Assembly (NCBI GenBank): GCA_002426755.1
Contig: DINI01000020.1
Span: 99,400 to 123,730, forward strand
DNA from: Flavobacteriaceae bacterium UBA5544
GTDB lineage: Bacteria; Bacteroidota; Bacteroidia; Flavobacteriales; Flavobacteriaceae
Direction: 5' to 3'
Length of the DNA stretch: 24,331 bases
The position numbers were made by a program, and so were the translations under genes. Positions 7,999 through 15,989 of the stretch are shown here, one piece after another (position 1 is the first letter of the stretch; each line of letters opens with the position of its first letter). The notes beneath the pieces were generated by a model. The model was not told the origin of the DNA, did no database searches, and worked only from the letters and a program-made list of their open reading frames with translations.

Positions 7999-8802
7999 AT
8001 GGAAGTTAAATATGACAAAATAGGAATTGATTACAACATCACTCGAAAAGCGGACCCGTTTTTAACCGAACAACTGTTAAAACATTTACAGCCTAAAAAA
8101 GAGGGCATCTACTTGGATATTGGCTGCGGAACGGGAAACTATACAAGTGCATTGAAAAAAAAAGGATTTCAATGGATTGGAATCGATCCTTCTATAGAAA
8201 TGCTTGAAAAAGCCAAACGAAAAAACGAAAACATCGATTGGCGAATAGGATCCGCAGAAAACCTGGACCTTCCGAGCAATTCAGTGGACGGAATAACTGC
8301 GAGTTTAACTATGCACCATTGGTCCGATTTAAACAAGTCTTTTTCCGAACTACAAAGAGTAATCAAGCCAAATGGAAGAATTGTCATTTTCACTTCTACA
8401 CCAAAACAAATGAAAGGCTATTGGCTCAATCACTATTTCCCAAACATGTTATCAGATTCAATAACTCAAATGCCCACTTTGGAACGTGTCGAAGCTGCAA
8501 TGAAAGATGCTGGAATTGAACTTATAGGCACTGAAAAATACTGCATCAAACCAGATCTGCAAGACCAATTTTTATATTGTGGCAAACAAACCCCCAAAGT
8601 ATATTTCGATGACCAAATTAGACACGGAATTTCGTCCTTTTCCTCATTGGCCAATCAAGTAGAAGTAACAGAAGGATTATTGAAACTAAAAACAGATATC
8701 GACAATGGAAAAATTAATGATATCATGAAATCTTATGAACATGATTTTGGCGATTATCTCTACATCATTGGAAAAAAAACAGCAGACAATAATACCTGTT
8801 AA
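7999..8802 (+). CDS. Class I SAM-dependent methyltransferase
   Basis: 267 residues, soluble. Motif I (SAM-binding loop) is YLDIGCGTGNYTS (38-50), motif II is WIGIDPS with the ribose-binding Asp at 63, and GSAENLDLP (84-92) gives the adenine-contact region. Then come ASLTMHHWSD and the post-motif RVIKPNGRIVIFT, as in UbiE/Methyltransf_11 enzymes. The C-terminal portion (about 140-265) is variable and would set the substrate, which I cannot name. An ATG at 7988 is in another frame and hits an early stop, so 7999 is the start. It follows a degenerate attC-like spacer and precedes an acetyltransferase gene. Confidence 0.9.
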   Translation: MEVKYDKIGIDYNITRKADPFLTEQLLKHLQPKKEGIYLDIGCGTGNYTSALKKKGFQWIGIDPSIEMLEKAKRKNENIDWRIGSAENLDLPSNSVDGITASLTMHHWSDLNKSFSELQRVIKPNGRIVIFTSTPKQMKGYWLNHYFPNMLSDSITQMPTLERVEAAMKDAGIELIGTEKYCIKPDLQDQFLYCGKQTPKVYFDDQIRHGISSFSSLANQVEVTEGLLKLKTDIDNGKINDIMKSYEHDFGDYLYIIGKKTADNNTC

Positions 8803-8931
8803 TCAATTGGTGAAACGATTCCTTTTCAGAGATGAGCACAAACCTAAATAACAAATCATTTGAATTTATCAGAACAATCCCCAAAAACAAAATCGAATTT
8901 TATAAACGAAACACAGCAATCATAAAACTTA

Positions 8932-9450
8932 ATGGCATTTAAAAATTCAAAAACCTTCCCAACAGTATCTACGGATAGGCTGACGCTCCGGCAAGTATCA
9001 GACAGCGATGTGCAGGAAATATTTCTTCTTCGTTCCGACAGGTCAATAAACAAATATTTGGATAGACCTCCGAGCAAAACATTGGATGACGCCTTACGGT
9101 TTATTGAGCAAATAAAAAACAACAGCCTATCGTATTGGGCCATTGCACAAAAAGAAGACCAAAAACTTCTAGGCACCATTTGTCTTTTTGATATTTCGGA
9201 TGACCTAAAGAAATGCGAGATAGGATACGAACTCCTAACGGAATATCAAGGAAAAGGAATTATGCGGGAGGCAGCCAAAAAAATAATTGAATATGCCACT
9301 CAAACACTTGGCATAAACACGATAGATGCCTACACCCATAAAGATAACCAAAGGTCAACCAAGCTTCTGGAAGAACTGAACTTTAAGAATATTGGTTTTG
9401 ATGAGACAAATTCTGATTTGATGTTATTCCGACTTAAGAAGCATATCTAA
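8932..9450 (+). CDS. GNAT-family N-acetyltransferase (RimJ/RimL type)
   Basis: 172 residues, soluble. The N-terminus STDRLTLRQVSDSDVQEI is typical of RimJ/RimL-like acetyltransferases. The acetyl-CoA binding motif A is EIGYELLTEYQGKGIMREA (96-114), with the Q106-G-K-G109 pyrophosphate loop. The segment IDAYTHKDNQRSTKLLEELN is motif B, where the Asn and Ser contact the cofactor. The length is normal and nothing is missing. It probably acetylates an N-terminal or small-molecule amine; the substrate is not predictable. It is 129 bp downstream of the methyltransferase gene with no clear attC in between. Confidence 0.9.
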   Translation: MAFKNSKTFPTVSTDRLTLRQVSDSDVQEIFLLRSDRSINKYLDRPPSKTLDDALRFIEQIKNNSLSYWAIAQKEDQKLLGTICLFDISDDLKKCEIGYELLTEYQGKGIMREAAKKIIEYATQTLGINTIDAYTHKDNQRSTKLLEELNFKNIGFDETNSDLMLFRLKKHI

Positions 9451-9501
9451 AGGAATGCCAATGCATACACCAAACATATCCTCTAATTTTTACGGGTGAA
9501 G

Positions 9502-9540
9502 TTAAAGGGATATAAGTATATTTATGATATATATAACGAG
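9502..9540 (+). promoter_or_regulatory. Promoter-like cassette-start segment (derived from the long repeat's end)
   Basis: TTAAAGGGATATAAG then TATATTTA (9517-9524) then ATATAACGAG parallels the right end of the 350 bp repeats (TTAAAGGGTTAAACGCT, TATATTTG, GATATAACGAG). It lies just before the GTT of the cassette at 9541, so it probably supplies a promoter for the DUF2750 gene. Confidence 0.45.
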
Positions 9541-9562
9541 TTACCTGCAAGCTGAAAAAACT

Positions 9563-10018
9563 ATGTTCAAAGATTCAATCACATTGAAAAACCGACATCA
9601 GAAATTCATAAAGACAATTTCTGAAAACGGAATAGTTTACGGACTGAAAAGTAAAAATGGATTTGCAACATCAAGTTCGACCCAATTTGAGAATGATGAT
9701 GGAAACCCAATCGGAATGATATGCTTTTGGGCGGAAAAGGTTGAAGCTAAATCTTGTGCGAAAGACGAATGGAAAAAATATAAAGTGACTGAAGTTTCGC
9801 TATCTGAATTTATAGAGAACTGGTGTATCGGAATGGCAAATGACGGACTATTAATCGGAACGCAGTTTGACCAAAACCTGTTTGGATTTGAAGCTGAACC
9901 ATTAGAATTAATAATGGACTTAACAGCTGAATTAAAATCATTAGGAAAAGATTTGAATTTTAGAAAGTTTAATGGAATTGAGGACTTGGAAAAACAAGTC
10001 AAAGAAGTAACTGAATGA
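9563..10018 (+). CDS. DUF2750 domain-containing protein
   Basis: 151 residues from the ATG at 9563 (MFKDSITLKNRHQKFIKTIS). An upstream in-frame ATG at 9524 would add 13 residues but lies before the cassette boundary at 9541 and inside a promoter-like segment, so 9563 is preferred. DUF2750 is recognised from YGLKSKNGFATSSS, the tryptophan-containing CFWAEKVEAKSCA, SEFIENWCIGMANDGLLIGT (about 92-111) and FGFEAEPLELIMDL near the C-terminus. The protein is soluble and its biochemical role is unknown to me. Its last four bases (ATGA) overlap the start of the next gene, implying translational coupling of two genes in one cassette. Confidence 0.85.
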   Translation: MFKDSITLKNRHQKFIKTISENGIVYGLKSKNGFATSSSTQFENDDGNPIGMICFWAEKVEAKSCAKDEWKKYKVTEVSLSEFIENWCIGMANDGLLIGTQFDQNLFGFEAEPLELIMDLTAELKSLGKDLNFRKFNGIEDLEKQVKEVTE

Positions 10019-10395
10019 AAAAATTGGAACAGAAAACGGAATCACCTTTTAATGAAAAATTCTGTACTAAATTAGAATACAGAATTTGTCACGAATTGGA
10101 AAAATCGACTGACCCAGAATTAAAAGGATTTTGGTGCGACGGAGTTTCTTGGTTTCCGACAGAAAAACAGTTGACTAAAAAACACGTGAATGCTAAACGG
10201 AAAATAGAAACAAAAGCTTGGATTGGAAAAACAGGACAAACTGAATTTAAAGCGACCATATATTTCGGACAAAAAGCTTTGGGCAAATACGCAAAAGGAA
10301 TGGATTTGACCGAAACAATTCCTGAATTGGAATCGGACTCGAAATGGATTGAAATTGACATTGAAAACAAAACGATTGAAATAAAACTGACTTGA
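10015..10395 (+). CDS. Hypothetical protein translationally coupled to DUF2750
   Basis: 126 residues, charged, no signal peptide or membrane segment. The start overlaps the previous stop (ATGA at 10015-10018). Visible content: an N-terminal acidic/basic helix, then GFWCDGVSWFPTE, KAWIGKTGQTEFKATIYFG and a C-terminal strand WIEIDIENKTIEIKL, suggesting a small alpha/beta protein. I do not recognise a family. A direct tandem duplication of 16 bp (10378-10393 and 10394-10409) covers the stop codon region, so the duplicated part lies mostly after the stop. The fixed pairing with DUF2750 in one cassette suggests a two-gene functional unit, but nothing in the sequence shows what it does. Confidence 0.7.
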   Translation: MKKLEQKTESPFNEKFCTKLEYRICHELEKSTDPELKGFWCDGVSWFPTEKQLTKKHVNAKRKIETKAWIGKTGQTEFKATIYFGQKALGKYAKGMDLTETIPELESDSKWIEIDIENKTIEIKLT

Positions 10396-10409
10396 AATAA
10401 AACTGACTT
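10378..10409 (+). repeat. Tandem duplication, 2 x 16 bp, at a gene end
   Basis: GAAATAAAACTGACTT occurs twice back to back; the first copy ends at the TGA of the 126-residue protein. Recent slippage is the simplest explanation. Confidence 0.9.
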
Positions 10410-10419
10410 GAAAAAGCCA

Positions 10420-10548
10420 GCAGGTAACAACGGCTATAATTCATTGCTTCCGACTTTCCTCTCGGAAAGTCCTCGCAAATTTGCTATCTTCGGTTTACGG
10501 CGGAAAATCCTCGCGAATTTTCACGCAACGAAACCATAGCCAAACACG
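10420..10548 (+). repeat. attC-like site
   Basis: It starts GCAGGTAAC (complement of its own cassette's opening at 9540) and ends CACGTT at 10550. GGCTAT near the left pairs with ATAGCC near the right (within ACCATAGCCAAACACG), and the centre holds a perfect hairpin GACTTTCC (10452-10459) / GGAAAGTC (10464-10471). The right portion CCATAGCCAAACACG is shared in form with 19922 and 22287. Confidence 0.65.
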
Positions 10549-10574
10549 TTGGCGGCAATATCGAAATCCAAGTT

Positions 10575-11291
10575 ATGAGAATATTAAGAACTTTATTTAT
10601 TTCTGTTTTATTTACAAACTGCAACGGAAAATCAGATGAATTAAAAACTCTGAATGAAATAAAGAACAATGTTTGGATTGATTCTCTTTGCAACGAATTC
10701 CATTTTAAGGATTCAATAATTTCTAAAGATTTGTTATATCAAAAAGGCTTGATTGATAATCAAATTGGAAAAATAATTTTTGACAATGGCATTAAGTTAG
10801 AATTCAAAGAAGGAAATAATTTAGCTAAAAAGTATAAATTGACAAGTAAACTCAATGGAACTTTAGTTTTTGAACCTTTGAGCAAAAATGGTAATTATTT
10901 CAATTTATCTAAAAAAGAACTCATTGAGGACTCTGGAACTCGTATAGAAAAAATGCATCTTAAAGTAACACCAAATTTTTATTATTCAGGTTTTTGGGAA
11001 TTTACTATAACAGGCGACAAAAAAATGATTTATCGAAAAGAGCGCAATGAAAATAAATCAGACACAATAATCTTTTCAGATTTAACATTTAAACAAATTG
11101 AAACTTATGTGGGAATTTTAAATTTTAATAAATACGAAGATAAATATCAATTCTATGTTTCAGATGGTTCAGACTATGAATTTTATATAAAAACAAATGA
11201 ATATTCAAAAAAAATTGAATCACAAATGTTGCCACCTGAAGGACTCTGGAATTTGATTTCGTTTATTGATTTTAAATTGCAAACAGAATAA
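10575..11291 (+). CDS. Hypothetical lipoprotein
   Basis: 238 residues. A short signal (MRILRTLFISVLFTNC, lipobox FTNC, C16) predicts a lipoprotein. The rest is rich in Lys, Asn, Phe and Tyr and alternates short strands, with KLTSKLNGTLVFEPL, FYYSGFWEFTITGDKKMIYR and GSDYEFYIKTNEYS suggesting a beta-rich fold. No family recognised. The gene begins 24 bp after the cassette boundary GTT (10548-10550), the usual distance in this array, and ends just before an attC-like site. The cassette opening GTTGGCGGCA and its ending TGCTTACAAC match as complements at 7 of 10 positions, weaker than the best units. Confidence 0.7.
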   Translation: MRILRTLFISVLFTNCNGKSDELKTLNEIKNNVWIDSLCNEFHFKDSIISKDLLYQKGLIDNQIGKIIFDNGIKLEFKEGNNLAKKYKLTSKLNGTLVFEPLSKNGNYFNLSKKELIEDSGTRIEKMHLKVTPNFYYSGFWEFTITGDKKMIYRKERNENKSDTIIFSDLTFKQIETYVGILNFNKYEDKYQFYVSDGSDYEFYIKTNEYSKKIESQMLPPEGLWNLISFIDFKLQTE

Positions 11292-11296
11292 AATAC

Positions 11297-11401
11297 TGCT
11301 TACAACACCGTAAATAAGCTATGGCTTGGTCTGTCCTCACTTGGAAAATTCTGTGAATTTTCGTGCCAAGACACGCCACGGCTCAAGATATACAAAAAAC
11401 G
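11297..11401 (+). repeat. attC-like site (GCTATGGC / GCCACGGC family)
   Basis: It runs from TGCTTACAAC to CGTTAGC. GCTATGGC on the left pairs with GCCACGGC on the right with wobble or mismatch, CTTGG pairs with CCAAG, and a perfect central hairpin is GAAAATTC (11344-11351) / GAATTTTC (11355-11362). The right part GCCAAGACACGCCACGGCTCA matches 21501-21523 and 24306-24325 in order. Confidence 0.6.
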
Positions 11402-11423
11402 TTAGCACCAATTGTCGAAAAAA

Positions 11424-12149
11424 ATGAACGAAGAATTTCAAATTAGAGAAAATGGCTTTAATGAAATAAAAAAAGGAATAATTATCAAAACTATTCCAAT
11501 TGCAATTTTAGCGGCGGGGACAGGATTAGTAATTAGCCATTTCAATACAAATGGACAAGCAAGTGATATAAATGTTTTTCCATTTGTAATTCCGATAATT
11601 ATTGGAGCATTAGCTTTCGGATTATTTAAAGGAATAAATAGACAAAAAGGTTTATTTGAAAGTTATAGGCTTATTATTAATGAGAATGAAATCATTAGAG
11701 AACAAAATAACACTCCTACTATATCTATCTCTCATAATGAAATAAAGTCTATAATTAGAACCCCTAAAGGAATATTAACTATTGTTGGAAATTCCAATAC
11801 TGATATCATAGAAGTTCCTTCTCAAATTAATAATCCGGAAAAACTTACACAGATATTATCTACAATAAAACCTATAGTAGATTCTGAAGAAAAACTACCG
11901 ATTGAAAAATACAAAGGATTATTAATTCTTTTAATGCTTGGGTTAATGGCTACCGTTTATATCTCAAAAAACAAATTAGTCATAGGGATAACAGGAACGA
12001 TATTGATTTTATTTTTAGGCTATGCTTTTTATGAAGTTCGTAGAAATAAAAATATTGACAAAAAAACTAAAATTGGAATGTGGTGGTTAATACTTGTTCT
12101 ATTATCAGTTATCGGAAATATGTACTTTAAATTGACTGGAAAAATATAA
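11424..12149 (+). CDS. Polytopic membrane protein with PH-like central domain
   Basis: 241 residues from the ATG at 11424; a TTG at 11412 would add four residues but sits only 10 bp after the cassette boundary. Hydrophobic segments lie at about 19-38, 51-69, 164-181, 185-203 and 219-236. Between the second and third is a soluble stretch (about 80-155) with the strand pattern of bacterial PH-like domains: YRLIINENEIIRE, ISISHNEIKSIIRTP, GILTIVGNSNTDIIEVP, then a helix ending LTQILSTIKP. I infer an integral inner-membrane protein; function unknown. The cassette opening GTTAGCACCA (11401) and ending TGTTGCCAAC (12153) are complementary at 8 of 10 positions. Confidence 0.72.
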   Translation: MNEEFQIRENGFNEIKKGIIIKTIPIAILAAGTGLVISHFNTNGQASDINVFPFVIPIIIGALAFGLFKGINRQKGLFESYRLIINENEIIREQNNTPTISISHNEIKSIIRTPKGILTIVGNSNTDIIEVPSQINNPEKLTQILSTIKPIVDSEEKLPIEKYKGLLILLMLGLMATVYISKNKLVIGITGTILILFLGYAFYEVRRNKNIDKKTKIGMWWLILVLLSVIGNMYFKLTGKI

Positions 12150-12152
12150 AAC

Positions 12153-12262
12153 TGTTGCCAACCATGCCAATAATCAATTACCTGTTATCACCTACGTCTA
12201 GAAATTCTCGTATAACAACTCGCAACAACTCAAGCACCAAAATCATTCCTCACCACCTGATA
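12153..12262 (+). repeat. Degenerate attC-like spacer
   Basis: Left end TGTTGCCAACCATGCC pairs with the opening of its own unit at 11401. Then come CAATTACC, TCACCTACGTCTAGAAATTC, AACTCGCAACAACTCAAG. The right edge lacks a clear AACGTT, so the following unit (12274) has no sharp boundary. Confidence 0.45.
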
Positions 12263-12273
12263 AAACAAAATCC

Positions 12274-13110
12274 ATGAAATTACACTTTTCCATTTTTTTT
12301 CTCATATGCTTCCAACTCGGATTTTCACAACAATATGATACCGTCTTAATTGAAGAAGATAATATTGATTCGAATAATCAGATTTATAAACCTGGAAATG
12401 TTTTCATCTACGACTATGAGATTATTCAAAATGATAAAAAGTATAAACTGAAAAAAAACGGAAGTAAGTTTAATCGAGAAAAAAAGATAAGAGAGATAGA
12501 TTTTGAACTCGTACCAATTGGGTCTGACAGTATCGACGTGGACACAATTCATCTGATCGTAAAACCAGTGGCAGATTCTGAAAGAACCAATGAAGATCAG
12601 ACTCAAATTTCTTATCTGCAAGCCCCAATCTTCGCTTCTTTATCATCTACAGGTGCAGTCGAGAATACCGATAACGTTTGGATCCATCCAATCCGTGAAG
12701 GATTCTTCAACTCGTTAGAAATAGCACCATTTCCATTTATAAAAACCCCACCTCAAATTGGAACAGAATGGACAGACCAAATGTCCATCGGAGAAGGTTG
12801 GGGCAATGAAATGTGGGGAACATGGGAAGGTCAATTACTTTTATCATATCACTATAAAATAACCGATAAAAAATCAATCAAAACCCAAATTGGAGAAATA
12901 GACTGTTTCGTGATTGAGAGCGATGCAAAATCAGAAATGGGAATGACTAAACTGACAAGTTATTTTTCAGAAATATACGGATTCGTCAAATTGGAATACA
13001 CATTATTAAAAGACCTAAAAGTAAACATGTGGCTGATTGACTTTCAGACCGGAAAAGAATTTAACGACCCAATGACGTTCTTCAAAACCAAAGAATATAT
13101 AAAGCAATAA
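12274..13110 (+). CDS. Secreted hypothetical protein
   Basis: 278 residues with a Sec signal peptide (about 1-18, cleavage after GFS before QQYD) and no lipobox cysteine, so probably soluble in the periplasm or secreted. The body is beta-rich; conspicuous are GTEWTDQMSIGEGWGNEMWG followed by TWEGQLLLSYHYKI, then IKTQIGEIDCFVIES and LTSYFSEIYGFVKLEY near the C-terminus. There is no T9SS sorting domain. No family recognised. It lies after a degenerate attC-like spacer and 39 bp before an HD-domain gene on the same strand. Confidence 0.72.
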   Translation: MKLHFSIFFLICFQLGFSQQYDTVLIEEDNIDSNNQIYKPGNVFIYDYEIIQNDKKYKLKKNGSKFNREKKIREIDFELVPIGSDSIDVDTIHLIVKPVADSERTNEDQTQISYLQAPIFASLSSTGAVENTDNVWIHPIREGFFNSLEIAPFPFIKTPPQIGTEWTDQMSIGEGWGNEMWGTWEGQLLLSYHYKITDKKSIKTQIGEIDCFVIESDAKSEMGMTKLTSYFSEIYGFVKLEYTLLKDLKVNMWLIDFQTGKEFNDPMTFFKTKEYIKQ

Positions 13111-13149
13111 TCAAGACTGAATACTTCACAAAAAAAGAGCATAATCCAA

Positions 13150-13740
13150 ATGATAACCGAGAATTTATTAAAGCAAATTGAGTTTATTAAAGAAATTGAC
13201 AAAATAAAATATATTCAAAGACGCACAAAATTATTCAATAGCGACAGATGCGAAAATGATGCAGAGCATAGTTGGCACTTGGCAATGATGGCAATTGTTT
13301 TGAGCGAACATTCAGATTGTGAAATTGACTTATTAAAGGTTATCAAAATGGTCTTAATTCACGACATTGTTGAAATTGATGCAGGAGATACTTTTTTGTA
13401 CGACCAAAATAAAAATCACGAAAATACCGAGGAAGAAATGAAATGTGCTGAACGTATTTTTGGGATGTTACCAGAAAAACAAGCAGAAGAATTCATCCAA
13501 ATTTGGAAAGAATTTGAAGATGGCAACTCTAACGAAGCGAAGTTTGCAAAATCAATGGACAGACTCGAACCTTTGTTACAGAACACCTCCAATGGTGGTG
13601 GCACGTGGAAAGAATTTGGAGTGAAATATCAAACCGTCTATGACAAGAAAAAAGTAATCAAAAACGGCTCAAAAGAATTATGGCGTTATGCCGAAAAACT
13701 TATTGATGACAGTGTGCAAAAAGGCATTTTAGAGAAATAA
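13150..13740 (+). CDS. HD-domain protein (YfbR / HDDC2-like phosphohydrolase)
   Basis: 196 residues, soluble. It has the HD-domain metal site in the order expected for the YfbR/HDDC2 group of 5'-deoxynucleotidases: DRCENDAEHSWHLAMMA (H40), LIHDIVEIDAGD (H71-D72, E75, D80), and KSMDRLEPLLQN with D137. This group hydrolyses nucleoside 5'-monophosphates with a divalent metal; the exact substrate is not visible. Length and residues are intact. It follows the secreted protein gene by 39 bp with no attC-like spacer between, so the two may be one transcription unit. This is the most clearly enzymatic gene in the middle of the array. Confidence 0.85.
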   Translation: MITENLLKQIEFIKEIDKIKYIQRRTKLFNSDRCENDAEHSWHLAMMAIVLSEHSDCEIDLLKVIKMVLIHDIVEIDAGDTFLYDQNKNHENTEEEMKCAERIFGMLPEKQAEEFIQIWKEFEDGNSNEAKFAKSMDRLEPLLQNTSNGGGTWKEFGVKYQTVYDKKKVIKNGSKELWRYAEKLIDDSVQKGILEK

Positions 13741-13911
13741 TGTTCTTGTCAACCGCTTAAAAACAATTAGATCATCAGCCTTAAACTCAATGTTTATAGC
13801 ACTGCATTTCATACGTCACATAAGTGGCGTTGCATTTTAAAAATCAGAGAGTCCAAAATCATATCTACGTCAATATTAATTCTTATATTGAAACAAATAT
13901 TCAAATAGAAG

Positions 13912-14388
13912 ATGATAGATACACTCCTTAATACAAAAAAGCTGAATTATGCTTCACATTTGAATGGAGATAGTTTAAAGCAAAAAATCGAGACCATCTT
14001 TGACCAAAGCAACTTAAGCTTTGTTGGAAGATTTACTAACCAAAACGAGTTTGCAGCGTATGATAAATGGACTTACATATCTTGGTACGTCCCTAATTTT
14101 AGAAGAAAAACCGCGTATTTAAAAGGTGAAATAACACAAGTAGGAAAAGGAACACATTTAAAGTTAAACATTCGACCAAATCCTGTTATATCTATTTTCC
14201 CCATTTTAACAATAATAATTGGAATAATTACCATTATAGTTACAGCCGCTAGCAATGAAAACAACAAAAACTTCATTTTTGGTTTAATTATAATTGCAGT
14301 TGGTATTTTATTTTATCTGTTAGGAATATTTTTAAATACCCGATTGCGCAACAACTTTAAGAAATATTTGGATTTGCAAAAGATTTAA
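13912..14388 (+). CDS. Hypothetical membrane protein, two transmembrane helices
   Basis: 158 residues. The N-terminal 90 residues are soluble and contain QNEFAAYDKWTYISWYVPNF then RKTAYLKGEITQVGKGTHLK. Two hydrophobic helices follow at about 92-113 and 121-141, and the C-terminus is basic (RLRNNFKKYLDLQKI), likely cytoplasmic. No family recognised. The upstream 171 bp (13741-13911) holds no gene and no clear attC; downstream is an eroded attC-like spacer. Confidence 0.65.
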   Translation: MIDTLLNTKKLNYASHLNGDSLKQKIETIFDQSNLSFVGRFTNQNEFAAYDKWTYISWYVPNFRRKTAYLKGEITQVGKGTHLKLNIRPNPVISIFPILTIIIGIITIIVTAASNENNKNFIFGLIIIAVGILFYLLGIFLNTRLRNNFKKYLDLQKI

Positions 14389-14429
14389 ATTAAAAATTGA
14401 ACTGCTAGAATGGTGCATAAAATGTGCGC

Positions 14430-14568
14430 CCTCATAACAATTTAATTTATGGTTTGGGTATGCCTTAAGTGGACATGAGCGTGGCAACTTGATAAAGCAA
14501 TTTTCTATTTTTTTGTATTGCTAAATTAAGTACTTAAACACGCCACTAATCACACACAAACACCTTAT
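14430..14568 (+). repeat. Eroded attC-like spacer
   Basis: CATAACAATTTAATTTATGG on the left, and on the right a run ATTTTCTATT, TATTGCTAAATTAAGTACTT, AACACGCCACTAATCACACAC that parallels 19252-19312 (ATTTTCTATT, TTTGCTAAATTAGGTGCTTA, ACCACCCAATAACCATACAC). The expected GTT is replaced by CCTT. Confidence 0.45.
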
Positions 14569-14577
14569 ATTCCATTT

Positions 14578-15126
14578 ATGAAAACAGTATTTAGAACATT
14601 CAGTTTAATATTTATATCTTTTATTCAGATAGGATTTTCACAAGAAAATGATAATTGGATTAAAGCATCAATATTCACTAAAACCGACACCATTCATGGA
14701 TTTGTTAAAACAAATAGTATTTCTTTTGAGAGTGTTAAGTTTAAGAAAAGTTTGGATGATTCCACTGAACATCTTACACCTGAATCAATTGAAGGATATA
14801 AAACCGAAGATGAACTTTACCAAAAAAGGTTCATTAAAAAAATTGGAACGTTTGGTTACTATAAATTTGCCAAATTAATTGACAAAGGCAAGTTTAGTTT
14901 ATACGAAACCAAAGAGGAATACTCTAATTCACAGAACCCTGTTCTGATATTAGATTTTAACAATCAGACCATTATATTCAAGTTCTACACGTTTCAAAAA
15001 CTTAAAAACAAGAAAAAAATTGCCAAAGAATTACATGGCTTTGATGTATTACAAAATATAGTTTTAGAAAACAGATTTGATTATAATAGCTTTATAGAAG
15101 AAATTAAAAATTTGAATTCTAAATAA
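14578..15126 (+). CDS. Secreted hypothetical protein
   Basis: 182 residues with an N-terminal Sec signal (about 1-20, ending GFSQEN) and no lipobox cysteine. Distinctive stretches are KASIFTKTDTIHGFVKTNSI, FKKSLDDSTEHLTPESIEGY and FGYYKFAKLIDKGKFSLYET, a mix of strands that resembles Bacteroidota proteins transporting or binding at the envelope, but I cannot assign a family. It begins right after an eroded attC-like spacer, and a better-preserved spacer follows 6 bp after the stop. Confidence 0.68.
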   Translation: MKTVFRTFSLIFISFIQIGFSQENDNWIKASIFTKTDTIHGFVKTNSISFESVKFKKSLDDSTEHLTPESIEGYKTEDELYQKRFIKKIGTFGYYKFAKLIDKGKFSLYETKEEYSNSQNPVLILDFNNQTIIFKFYTFQKLKNKKKIAKELHGFDVLQNIVLENRFDYNSFIEEIKNLNSK

Positions 15127-15132
15127 AAAAAA

Positions 15133-15260
15133 GATATACAACACCTTATATAATATTGTTGGTTTTATACTAAACCAAAGTTTGTTGCTCGTATGCTTTC
15201 ACCTGTTTTTCTTTCAGAAAATCCTCGCACGCAAACACGCAAATTCCATATACAACAACG
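15133..15260 (+). repeat. attC-like spacer with altered right end
   Basis: It runs GATATACAACACCTTATAT ... AGAAAATCCTCGCACGC ... CCATATACAACAACG (15248-15260). The last G is followed by CC rather than TT, so the GTT core is mutated to GCC. Confidence 0.45.
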
Positions 15261-15279
15261 CCGTACACAAGTGAAGAAC

Positions 15280-15812
15280 ATGAAATACACATTAATAATT
15301 TTAACGCTTCTTCTTGCTTATTCCTGTAAAGTCAAAGCGCAAGAAACAGACTTAAAATAGTCTGCAACGAATCGACTAAAAAAGCCCTTGAATATTCAGA
15401 TGACGTTGTTATAAAAACCTGTGAACTTAAAAATCACTTATTCAAATCAACCGGAATTGCTGATTCTAAAGGACGATATTCATACAAATATGAGCTGTTT
15501 AAGATTGAGAAAAAAGATACTATAAAAGTAAAAAACTCTGACTTTTTTAATAAAAAGGCAATAGGATTAGAAAAATTAATAAACGAGAAACTTAAAACAG
15601 AATACACATCCAATTCCAAAATTCCTGAAATCAGCAACTGCATGAGATGGATAGACTATAGATATTATAAACTAAACGAATTTGGAGTTTCATTCAACAA
15701 TAAAAATCAAGTAGAATTTAACGTTGATTACGGAATCGGCAGTGCGTGTTTCAATGTAAGTTCAAGCTCAATCGTTTTGGAACTTTCTGAAATAGAGAAC
15801 TATTTAAAATAA
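15280..15812 (+). pseudogene. Frameshifted lipoprotein gene
   Basis: The ATG at 15280 gives MKYTLIILTLLLAYSCKVKA, a lipoprotein signal with lipobox AYSC, but the frame stops at TAG 15357-15359 after ETDLK. One base further in the AAAA run (about 15354-15357) restores an open frame for the next 150 codons, KIVCNESTKKALEYSDDVV through to LELSEIENYLK and a TAA at 15810-15812. The whole is 533 bp, which is not a multiple of three, consistent with a one-base deletion. The intact protein would be about 177 residues of unknown family. Programmed frameshifting is possible but less likely. Confidence 0.75.
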
Positions 15813-15830
15813 ACCCAGTGCACAACACCA

Positions 15831-15980
15831 GCTCTAGACTTTGGGAATTATGAACAATGGAATGATCAAAATCAAAGTCAATTCAAGAAATTGTTGATTG
15901 AATTAACAGATTGGTACCCTGCTTGTGTGAATGAAAAAGAAGTTAAATCACAAATTCCCATAGTAATTGGAACTGAATAA
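15831..15980 (+). pseudogene. 3' remnant of a deleted gene, fused to a spacer
   Basis: An open frame without a usable start reads LDFGNYEQWNDQNQSQFKKL, then LIELTDWYPACVNEKEV and ends IPIVIGTE at TAA 15978-15980. Directly before it is the left end of a spacer (AGTGCACAACACCAGCTCTAG, 15817-15837), similar in form to GGCAACACGGGCTCTAG at 19926. So a spacer left end is joined to the middle of another gene, and that gene's own spacer follows at 15990. This is a deletion or recombination scar. The only in-range ATG (15848) is out of frame. Confidence 0.6.
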
Positions 15981-15989
15981 AAAACGTTT

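Larger units (their letters stand above)
9541..10548 (+). mobile_element. Integron-like gene cassette (DUF2750 gene + hypothetical gene)
   Basis: It opens G^TTACCTGC (G at 9540) and its end segment GCAGGTAAC (10420-10428) is the exact reverse complement over 9 bases. It is closed by an attC-like dyad ending in the next GTT at 10548. It contains two overlapping genes. The cleavage point between G and TT is assumed from known integron attC chemistry. Confidence 0.6.

Noticed and set aside
9637..10430. Minus-strand open frames opposite the DUF2750 and coupled genes
   Set aside because: No signal or domain, Ser/Phe/Asn-rich composition typical of antisense reading of AT-rich coding DNA.
13741..13911. 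Possible attC or hairpin around GCATTTCATACGTCACATAA / GTGGCGTTGCATTTT
   Set aside because: The arms do not pair convincingly and no AAC/GTT borders are present; I leave this 171 bp as unexplained intergenic DNA.
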